From positions 1 through 12,198 of the forward strand of contig JACZYS010000055.1 of NCBI GenBank assembly GCA_022570975.1: a DNA stretch of 12,198 bases, in the 5' to 3' direction. A model generated the notes under the pieces. It was not told the DNA's origin. It searched no databases and was given only the letters and a program-made list of their open reading frames with translations. Shown piece by piece: positions 6,491-12,198 of this stretch (positions are counted from its first letter, which is position 1; each line of letters begins with the position of its first letter). Both the position numbers and the translations under genes were made by a program. Source of the stretch: Candidatus Zixiibacteriota bacterium. Its GTDB lineage: Bacteria > Zixibacteria > MSB-5A5 > GN15 > FEB-12.

Positions 6491-9022
6491 TTATAAACAG
6501 GAACTGGGCGGTTCCCCGTCCCTGAACATATAATTTACCAATTTTGTCAAATCCTGGATATTGATCTCGCTATCAGCATTAAAATCGGCCTCTCCCCGGC
6601 AGGGAGGCTCAAGCCCTCCTTTAAACATATAATTGACCATGTAAGTGAGGTCGGCAATATTCATATCCCCCTCATAATCGATATTACCGGCATTACCATC
6701 GCAGCAGCTGTTCTCGCATAAATCTCCAATACTGTCACTGTCTGAATCTATCTGCAGAGGGTTATAGATGTTTGGGCAATTATCACATAAGCTGCCAATA
6801 TTGTCACCGTCCGGGTCTGCCTGCTCAGGATTATACAAATTAAGGCAGTTATCTGTATAATCAGAAACAAAATCATCATCTGAGTCTGTGTCCAAAACAG
6901 GGAAGACAATATTGTCTATCCACACAGCGTCTTCTCCACTGTTATGGCTAAAACCTTTTGCATAAGTCCAGGTAAACAGATGATCTCCTGAGTCAATCGG
7001 AAAAGTAACAGTAGTCCATTCGGTTTCTCCTGACCAGTTTGCTTGTGGAAGAAAATCTAAGTAGAAAGTCAGGTAATCTTCATTTTTCTCGGTTGAGGTC
7101 TTCAGAGAAAAAGAGATTTCCCCGGCAATAAGATTTGATAACTGAATCTTAAGGGTGGATGTTTCGGAATTTTGAATTTCTCCAGAGACAGCAGAATAGC
7201 GACCAAGTTTTGCTGTTGTTGAGTCAATGCCCCACAGGGCATGGCCATTGTTTTGCCACGGATACGAATAAAAATTTGCATTTTCAAATCTCTCTACTTC
7301 AAAACCAATAGAAATATCAAACTCAAGAATGTCAGCGTATCCGCCATCGGCAGTTATTTCCAGCTCAAAACTTGCGTATCCGGAATGGGGGAAGCTGCTG
7401 TCAACACTGAACTGATAAGAAGTGGATGATAAAGAAATATTTCCAAATGCTCCTATATTGCCATAGGAAGAATTTATCTGAGTCAGATTTATATTTGAGT
7501 TGTTTGTAGTAAGAACGGACATGACATTTATGGCCTCCGCGCCGCCAATGTTTGACAGGTTAATATCAAAAGTAATTTCGTCACCGGGATAAATAGTGGT
7601 CGTATTTTCAGAGAGAAACTCAAGTACGGATGTGTCCGGGATAGGTGACAGCTCTGCATCCTGAATTGTCACGCCACCACTTGCCACTATTACACCGGAG
7701 ATAATTTTATCTTTGTAACCGGGTGAAATAAATTTCAGATCAAACGTTCCGGCTTCAATCATCCGGTGATAGTCTCCAACATCGGGGTCGGTGAAGACAT
7801 ATGAACTATCCTGATCATGTCCTAAGACTATAATAGTTGCATCCAAAGGAAGACCGGAGGTAGAATCGGTAACAATTCCCTTTATACCGTAAAGAGCGTT
7901 TTCAAGATAATTCAACAGGGCAACGCGGTTATAATTCCAGTAGAGAGGCAATGAGCTTTCTGAGACAAGTTTTATGGCCGAAAGTTCAATGGTAATCTCT
8001 CTGCCTCCGTGAAAGTAAATCACATAATCCTGACGGCCGCCAAAAATTGGATACCAGTCATAGCCATTGGTAATGCCGTCGTCCAAATCATTGAAATATC
8101 CTGATGGTGAATATGCCTGAGCCGTATCAGCATATTTTCTGCAAATATCAATAAACCAGAGGTCATCAGGATGACGATTGCCCCAAGTATCCCAGGAATA
8201 GTTTGCAACCTCTGCCCCACCATGAAAGTTGGCAGAAATTATAAACCGATGCTGTGCAAAAAAGTTCATCATCGCCACCGTCTCCGCCTGCCAGCTGTTG
8301 CCGTCCGGGTGAGGCCCATCCTCCGGGTCAGGGAAATTTCTGTTTAAATCATATCCGTTGGCATTACCTCTGGTAGCCCCAAAAACAGTATTGTTCCCGG
8401 AGGCATAAGTTCCATCGGGATTGGCTGAGGGGTTGATCCAGATTTCCATATTGTCGACCATGTTTGTCACCTGAGCGTCGCTTCCGTAATTTGAGAGGAG
8501 ATAATCAATAAACCTGAGCATGGTAACATAACCGGAAATTTCATCACCATGCATACTGCTTGAATACATCACTTCCGGTTCGTTCTCTTCGATTGTAACA
8601 TTGTCTGAAATCCTGACAAAATACAACTCTCTCCCTTGTACAGACTGTCCAATTGATGTCAGCTGACAGATTGTCGGGTAATCCAAAGCAAACTGATTCA
8701 TTAATGAGTCATATATTTCATAAGTTGGGTAGACATTCCATTCGGCCATTGACGATTGAGTTTGAGCCATGGTCGGTTTGATAAGTTTAGAAGGGGCAAT
8801 GAGCTCGGTATATTCTATCTGGAATTTCCTAAGATTTTCCAATTGCTTGTCGTTGACGTAGGCAAAGAGGGTGTCGCCTTTAATGTTATCAATTGAAACA
8901 GTTTTGGTAATTTCTGAAAGGTTTGACTCTGAATCAATTATAAAATATAAGTAATGCTCTTTTGCGCTGAGGCTTGAAGTAAGAAATAAAACTGCCAATA
9001 TATAAACAAGTTTCTTAGTCAT
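6491..9022 (-). CDS. Secreted M14 zinc carboxypeptidase with TSP3 repeats and dockerin pair
   Basis: An 843-residue exported protein with a signal peptide at residues 1-20 (S-L-S-A). A short pro-region is followed by a peptidase M14 domain (about 95-375). All key residues are visible: zinc ligands H158 and E161 (M-H-G-D-E) and H267 (N-F-H-G-G), the substrate-binding N227-R228 in Y-D-L-N-R-N-F, and catalytic Glu346 in E-I-T-I-E-L-S. This is the carboxypeptidase D-like subgroup. Residues 378-460 form a carboxypeptidase regulatory-like beta domain, also typical of that subgroup. Then come a CARDB/NEW3-like beta domain (465-575), a jelly-roll-like domain (580-708), Ca-binding thrombospondin type 3 repeats (711-770; D-P-D-G-D-N-I-G, D-N-C-P-N-I-Y-N-P) and a dockerin-like pair (775-843). 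It should remove C-terminal residues from proteins or peptides outside the cell or on the surface. It begins 18 bp after the upstream dockerin protein, so the two are surely co-transcribed. Confidence 0.95.
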   Translation of the reverse strand: MTKKLVYILAVLFLTSSLSAKEHYLYFIIDSESNLSEITKTVSIDNIKGDTLFAYVNDKQLENLRKFQIEYTELIAPSKLIKPTMAQTQSSMAEWNVYPTYEIYDSLMNQFALDYPTICQLTSIGQSVQGRELYFVRISDNVTIEENEPEVMYSSSMHGDEISGYVTMLRFIDYLLSNYGSDAQVTNMVDNMEIWINPSANPDGTYASGNNTVFGATRGNANGYDLNRNFPDPEDGPHPDGNSWQAETVAMMNFFAQHRFIISANFHGGAEVANYSWDTWGNRHPDDLWFIDICRKYADTAQAYSPSGYFNDLDDGITNGYDWYPIFGGRQDYVIYFHGGREITIELSAIKLVSESSLPLYWNYNRVALLNYLENALYGIKGIVTDSTSGLPLDATIIVLGHDQDSSYVFTDPDVGDYHRMIEAGTFDLKFISPGYKDKIISGVIVASGGVTIQDAELSPIPDTSVLEFLSENTTTIYPGDEITFDINLSNIGGAEAINVMSVLTTNNSNINLTQINSSYGNIGAFGNISLSSTSYQFSVDSSFPHSGYASFELEITADGGYADILEFDISIGFEVERFENANFYSYPWQNNGHALWGIDSTTAKLGRYSAVSGEIQNSETSTLKIQLSNLIAGEISFSLKTSTEKNEDYLTFYLDFLPQANWSGETEWTTVTFPIDSGDHLFTWTYAKGFSHNSGEDAVWIDNIVFPVLDTDSDDDFVSDYTDNCLNLYNPEQADPDGDNIGSLCDNCPNIYNPLQIDSDSDSIGDLCENSCCDGNAGNIDYEGDMNIADLTYMVNYMFKGGLEPPCRGEADFNADSEINIQDLTKLVNYMFRDGEPPSSCL
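6494..6700 (-). other. Dockerin-like Ca-binding pair of the carboxypeptidase
   Basis: Codes for residues 775-843. Loop 1 is N780-x-D782-x-E784 with N788 and D791, so positions 1 and 5 of the canonical D-x-N-x-D loop are substituted. Loop 2 is D813-x-N815-x-D817 with N821 and D824, fully canonical. Each loop runs into a helix of the form D-L-T-x-x-V-N-Y-M-F. Cysteines flank the unit (C773, C774, C808, C842), and the protein ends S-C-L. Confidence 0.8.
6713..6892 (-). repeat. Thrombospondin type 3 repeats
   Basis: Codes for residues 711-770 of the carboxypeptidase: three Asp-rich units (D-T-D-S-D-D-D, D-P-D-G-D-N-I-G, D-S-D-S-D-S-I-G) alternating with Cys-Asn-Pro linkers (C726, C746, C749, C769). 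These bind Ca ions and form a stiff linker between the enzyme and its C-terminal dockerin-like anchor. Confidence 0.85.
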
Positions 9023-9040
9023 AAGAGATTATATCCAAAT

Positions 9041-9244
9041 TCATAAACAATTGGGCTCGGGGCCGTTTTTGAAAAAATAATCTACCAGATATGTCAAATC
9101 AGCAATATTTACTTTTTCATCACAATTGACATCACCCACCAGAAATTCCGGTTGAGGTCTTGGCCCTGACCTGAAGATGAAATCAACCATGAATGTAAGG
9201 TCCAATATATTCACTTTATTGTCATAGTTGTTGTCACCATGCAG
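9041..9244 (-). other. Dockerin-like Ca-binding pair of the 769-aa protein
   Basis: Codes for residues 703-769. Loop 1 is D706-x-N708-x-D710 with N714 and D717; loop 2 is D740-x-N742-x-D744 with N748 and D751. Both match the canonical dockerin F-hand spacing, and each is followed by a helix (D-L-T-F-M-V-D-F-I-F and D-L-T-Y-L-V-D-Y-F-F) and a G-P-x-P turn. The protein ends N-C-L, with C743 inside the second loop. Confidence 0.85.
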
Positions 9245-11350
9245 CCGCCAGACCTTGAATATCAATTCAACTTTGCGCGGAGAATTTGACGCAGATGGAG
9301 CGTTGATGTAGAAGGAATCGACATATTCGCCGAACGTCAAGCCAAAGGCACTTGCATGAATAGCAACCAGCTCGGGTACGTTTCCTGAGCTATCCGATAC
9401 GTTTGCCCAGGGAATATCGTTAACAATACTCCACTCCATACAGCCGCCGAACCAGTTTCTAATTTCAAAATACCTGGGGAAAATCGGACCGTGATCTTCC
9501 TGGGCAGTCATTACAAAAACAGAATCCATTAAAAATATTTTCGGCGTTTCCGAGCCCGGCACAACGTTGAAATTGACAATAAGAGTCTCGGGAGAAATTA
9601 ATGATTTCCTGGCATAGACTAAGACCGTGTCTACATATGTGCCTAAAGGCAAATCGGTTTGTTGTGCAAAAAGATTTATCGCTTGATCAGCAGTTCCTGT
9701 TAAAGGAGAAATCGTAAACCAATCAGACTCATAAACGATTTCAAAATCAAGTGGGTCATCTCCTCCAATATTAAACACATTGAAAAAAATGATGGGTGGT
9801 ATACCAGTAAGTCCCTGGGAACATTCAAACATACTATATTCAATTGTATCCGGAAAAATACTTAATTGTCCCGGATTGTCAGTTAGATGCATAAGAATCT
9901 CTACTGCCACAGGAGAATTAATCGCCTGGTCGGAGAAAACCCAGACCGTGTCATGGAATTCGTCACCCGCTTCACCGCCAAGCTTTAGAAATACCTCAAT
10001 TGAATCCGGAGCCACACTCGTATCTGGCTCAATGCCAATTATGCGAGGCGACCCGCCGCTTTCTACCCAGAAATTCATAGTTCCGCCTCCTTCATTTCTG
10101 ACGTAGAAGAAAGCAGAGTGAAAGGGCCCTGCCCCGGTTGGAATAATAACAAAATTAGACGGTGAATCGACCACTATTATTGGTAAATCTGAAGCTACCG
10201 AAAGATTGACAGGAACTTTAACCGGGCTATTGGTTGCATTTGAGTCACTAACTATAATTGTATCTGTATACTCTCCGAATGGCAGCCCGGTAATGTCAAC
10301 CGCAACTGTAACATCGTTTGAGTCTCCACCGGAAACCGGATTTACGTTCAGCCAGGCTTCAGAATTTGAGGCTGACCAGTCGAGAGTTGAACCACCAGTA
10401 TTTGTAATAGTAAGAATTTTGCTGTCAGGGTTTGCCTCGCCGGCTATGGCATTAAAGAAAAAGATATTAGGGCTCAGACCAATCGTAGGCGGCGGTGGAG
10501 CAACATCAAGAGTTATTTCAACTTCAAGAGGAGTATTAGCAGCAGCTGCAGAATTTACAATTATGGTCTCGGCGTAATTTCCAGCAGTTAGTCCGATGTT
10601 ATTTATTGTGACTCTAATTGTTCTGGGCGTGTTACCCGATATCGGCGTTACAATTAACCATGGCGCATTTTCACTTAAGCTGAAATCGATTATTTCGCCC
10701 GAAGATGAACTGATATCAAACTCCTGAAAAGCCGGACTTGGACCGCCTTCGATTGAGCTAAAGCTTAGCGAATCATTTGACAGCACAATATCGGAAGGCG
10801 CGTTCGGATCGATAATTGTCAAGCCGCCAAACCAGTCAGGAATAAACGTTATCTGGTCACCTCTTACGAATTGAAACGCGCTGGCATCGTTAAATTCCAA
10901 CGTGTCTATATTAATCTGATCTGTCTCGTTCCAGCTCGAAAGAGTAAAGTAATAGCTTACCCAGAGCCTGCGCGTACTTGAATCTGCAGGAAACAGCGGA
11001 AAAATCGCTACGGCCCCAAATAGGAACCTTTGGTTGGCGTTAGTAATTGCTATGCTGTTGTCTTCGTAAAAGAATGGACCAATCCCAAAGCCGTCATCAG
11101 TAAGAGCGCTGGCAATGGCGCTATCTAATGTCAGGTTAGGATTATCCCAGGAAAATCCCATATTTGCTGCCGCAAGTTCCTCGTCGTTAAATACCCATAA
11201 TTCTAATTGCAGATTCAATTGATTGGCCTCTGCGTCTGGAGACAATGTCACTAATAATTCTACTGTGTCAGCAATTCCCGGATCCTGCGCCTGCGCTCCG
11301 TTCGCAAAAAGTCCCAAGAGGATGATGAAAACAATCAGCGTCCTTGTCAT
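9041..11350 (-). CDS. Secreted multi-domain protein: cohesin-like N-terminus, five BACON-like repeats, dockerin pair
   Basis: A 769-residue exported protein with a signal peptide ending near A-Q-A-Q (19-22). Residues 25-182 form a beta domain that looks related to the small secreted protein at 2307-2885 (N-D-E at 55-57, D-S-A at 76-78, R-R-L-W-V-S-Y-Y-F at 127-135, I-N-I-D-T at 146-150). Five repeats of 95-105 residues follow (about 187-285, 288-386, 389-490, 493-597, 602-701). Each carries a core such as A-W-L-N-V-N-P-V-S-G and a strand pair such as G-E-Y-T-D-T-I-I-V, then S-N-S-P. The third repeat has lost the central Trp. The C-terminus is a dockerin-like pair. It has no catalytic motif, so a structural, adhesive or scaffold role is inferred. 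GGGAG lies 6 nt before the ATG, and a promoter candidate lies further up. It is 18 bp upstream of the carboxypeptidase gene and probably co-transcribed with it. Confidence 0.92.
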   Translation of the reverse strand: MTRTLIVFIILLGLFANGAQAQDPGIADTVELLVTLSPDAEANQLNLQLELWVFNDEELAAANMGFSWDNPNLTLDSAIASALTDDGFGIGPFFYEDNSIAITNANQRFLFGAVAIFPLFPADSSTRRLWVSYYFTLSSWNETDQINIDTLEFNDASAFQFVRGDQITFIPDWFGGLTIIDPNAPSDIVLSNDSLSFSSIEGGPSPAFQEFDISSSSGEIIDFSLSENAPWLIVTPISGNTPRTIRVTINNIGLTAGNYAETIIVNSAAAANTPLEVEITLDVAPPPPTIGLSPNIFFFNAIAGEANPDSKILTITNTGGSTLDWSASNSEAWLNVNPVSGGDSNDVTVAVDITGLPFGEYTDTIIVSDSNATNSPVKVPVNLSVASDLPIIVVDSPSNFVIIPTGAGPFHSAFFYVRNEGGGTMNFWVESGGSPRIIGIEPDTSVAPDSIEVFLKLGGEAGDEFHDTVWVFSDQAINSPVAVEILMHLTDNPGQLSIFPDTIEYSMFECSQGLTGIPPIIFFNVFNIGGDDPLDFEIVYESDWFTISPLTGTADQAINLFAQQTDLPLGTYVDTVLVYARKSLISPETLIVNFNVVPGSETPKIFLMDSVFVMTAQEDHGPIFPRYFEIRNWFGGCMEWSIVNDIPWANVSDSSGNVPELVAIHASAFGLTFGEYVDSFYINAPSASNSPRKVELIFKVWRLHGDNNYDNKVNILDLTFMVDFIFRSGPRPQPEFLVGDVNCDEKVNIADLTYLVDYFFKNGPEPNCL
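9248..10792 (-). repeat. Five tandem BACON/IgG-like beta repeats
   Basis: Codes for residues 187-701. The units share a Trp-centred strand (A-P-W-L-I-V-T-P, A-W-L-N-V-N-P, D-W-F-T-I-S-P, P-W-A-N-V-S-D), a Ser-Gly or Thr-Gly turn, and a later D-T-I/V-x-V strand before a Ser-Pro or Thr-Pro. They differ strongly in both protein and DNA, so the duplication is old and the array should not recombine easily. One more repeat of the same type is complete in the lipoprotein at 1-542. Confidence 0.8.
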
Positions 11351-11356
11351 TTTATT

Positions 11357-11361
11357 CTCCC
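11357..11361 (-). promoter_or_regulatory. Ribosome binding site of the 769-aa protein
   Basis: GGGAG on the minus strand, 6 nt before the ATG at 11350. It supports that start, which also gives a complete signal peptide. Confidence 0.7.
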
Positions 11362-11513
11362 TATCCCATTACTTGTGAAAACTACTCGTTAGCTGCCAAC
11401 CAGATTTTCTCACATCATGCGAAGTTAACTGTGAAGTAACTATTTACACCGAAACCTGATAGAAGTACAATTGACTGCCAGGGCAGAATAGTTCGGCTAA
11501 ATACTCTGTGAAT

Positions 11514-11542
11514 AAATTAGAGCAGGGACACGATTCTGTCAA
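11514..11542 (-). promoter_or_regulatory. Promoter candidate for the dockerin protein-carboxypeptidase transcript
   Basis: A perfect -35 box TTGACA (11542-11537), a 17-bp spacer and TAATTT (11519-11514) as a weak -10 box on the minus strand. Transcription would start near 11507 and leave an untranslated leader of about 155 nt before the ATG at 11350. The leader contains a small inverted repeat CTGCC-AG-GGCAG at 11475-11486. It lies in the 244-bp gap after lon, where a new transcript is expected. The rest of the gap (11362-11594) shows no gene. Confidence 0.5.
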
Positions 11543-11581
11543 GCCATTTGACCTAACAGACTCAGTCAGATTGGTAATTCG

Positions 11582-11610
11582 AGCCTCAAAAAAGTTACTT
11601 TTTGGAGGCT
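11582..11610 (-). terminator. Hairpin overlapping the lon stop codon
   Basis: AGCCTC (11582-11587) pairs with GAGGCT (11605-11610), and inside them an A-run (11588-11593) faces a T-run (11599-11603) across a small mismatch. The lon stop codon (11597-11595) sits in the loop region. No T-tract follows the stem on the minus strand, so if this ends lon transcription it is a weak or atypical terminator. Confidence 0.35.
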
Positions 11611-12198
11611 GATTTGGCCGCCCGTTTGCGGCCTTTGGCAGTGCGGCGCTTTTTCTTTTTGGACTTTTCTATTTCTTCGCCAAAGATTTTCTGAAGAGTA
11701 TATGACGAGGGAGCAAAGTCAAGCAGGCATTTTTCGAAAAGTTCATCAACCCGCTCGATAAAAACAAATTTTGTCTTGCGAATGATTTCTTTGGGCAGCT
11801 CTCTTAAGTCCTTTTCGTTTTCTTTAGGAAGAGCAATTTCATGAATTCCGGCTCGAAATGCCGCAGAAATTTTTTCTTTTATGCCGCCCACAGGCAAAAT
11901 TTTCCCGCGCAAAGTTACTTCGCCGGTCATGGCAATATCGTTTCTTATCGGACGCTCTGCCATTACCGAGGCCACCACCATGCAGACTGCCACACCCGCC
12001 GAGGGTCCGTCTTTGGGAATTGCTCCTGACGGGAAATGAATGTGAATATCCAAATCACTGAAATCGTTGTGATCAATAGCCAGGACATCTGCTTTGGAAC
12101 GGACGTAGGAGTGTGCTGCCAGAATTGACTCGCGCATTACTTCACCAAGAGAACCGGTTGTAATGATTTCGCCGTTGCCTTTCATCTTGAGGCCTTCG
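11595..12198 (-). CDS. lon: Lon protease, C-terminal proteolytic domain (5' part outside window)
   Basis: The last 200 codons of an ATP-dependent Lon protease; the frame is open through the right edge (codons for E-G-L-K precede the first visible Met), so the N-terminal and AAA+ domains lie outside. The serine-lysine dyad is intact: Ser in P-K-D-G-P-S-A-G (codon 12002-12000) and Lys in G-G-I-K-E-K (codon 11873-11871), 43 residues apart as in E. coli Lon (S679, K722). The surrounding T-G-S-L-G-E-V-M-R-E-S and M-T-G-E-V-T-L-R-G-K-I-L-P-V-G-G-I stretches are diagnostic. Lon degrades misfolded and regulatory proteins in the cytoplasm. An unusual C-terminal tail follows the family domain; 14 of its last 23 residues are Lys or Arg (11666-11598). 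Its codons are GC-rich for this AT-rich region (repeated CGC and GCC). Confidence 0.96.
   Translation of the reverse strand, partial: EGLKMKGNGEIITTGSLGEVMRESILAAHSYVRSKADVLAIDHNDFSDLDIHIHFPSGAIPKDGPSAGVAVCMVVASVMAERPIRNDIAMTGEVTLRGKILPVGGIKEKISAAFRAGIHEIALPKENEKDLRELPKEIIRKTKFVFIERVDELFEKCLLDFAPSSYTLQKIFGEEIEKSKKKKRRTAKGRKRAAKSASKK

Noticed and set aside
9780..10577. Two plus-strand open frames inside the 769-aa gene
   Set aside because: They lie antisense to well-conserved BACON-like repeats, have no ribosome binding site and encode low-complexity Ser/Pro-rich products expected from reading the repeats backwards.
9248..10792. Recent tandem duplication or phase-variable repeat array
   Set aside because: The repeats are similar only at protein motif level; their DNA has diverged, so slippage or recombination between units is unlikely.

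Overview
The window is about 12.2 kb of AT-rich bacterial chromosome. Its protein style points to an uncultured member of the FCB group, most like candidate phylum Zixibacteria and its relatives. The signs are secreted proteins ending in paired dockerin-like Ca-binding loops of the form N-I-A-D-L-T-Y-x-V, all-beta BACON/IgG-like repeats built around a W-L-x-V-x-P-x-S-G core, and thrombospondin type 3 repeats on a peptidase. The taxon is inferred from protein style and is not tested. There is no rRNA, tRNA, CRISPR array, insertion sequence or phage signature; this reads as ordinary chromosome rich in exported proteins.

Left end (1-2900). A lipoprotein gene with BACON-like repeats leaves the left edge on the minus strand (1-542, TTG start). 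It diverges across about 200 bp from a plus-strand pair: a TPR lipoprotein (746-2230) and a small secreted protein (2307-2885). The small protein's core looks homologous to the N-terminal domain of the large dockerin protein at 9041-11350. A perfect 20-bp palindrome at 2915-2934 separates this pair from the convergent minus-strand genes and probably terminates transcription in both directions.

Centre and right (2941-11350, all minus). Read in transcription order, the genes are: a 769-aa secreted protein (cohesin-like N-terminus, five BACON-like repeats, dockerin pair); 18 bp later, an 843-aa secreted M14 zinc carboxypeptidase (carboxypeptidase regulatory-like domain, beta domains, TSP3 repeats, dockerin pair); a GT4-type glycosyltransferase; a membrane-anchored GT2 glycosyltransferase; and an iron-sulfur PD-(D/E)XK (RecB/AddB/Cas4-like) nuclease. 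Gaps are short (18-94 bp), so one long transcript or two overlapping ones are plausible. A promoter with a perfect -35 box (TTGACA) lies upstream of the 769-aa gene.

Right edge (11595-12198, minus). This is the C-terminal proteolytic domain of Lon protease, with the Ser-Lys dyad intact and an unusual Lys/Arg-rich tail.

Biological reading. The most interesting content is the surface and secretome theme: a dockerin-bearing protease co-transcribed with a dockerin-bearing scaffold-like protein, plus a stand-alone secreted module related to the scaffold's N-terminus. This could be a small extracellular assembly system, but binding between the parts is conjecture. The two glycosyltransferases probably make or modify a surface glycan. 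The nuclease and Lon are housekeeping-type functions with no visible link to the secreted set.
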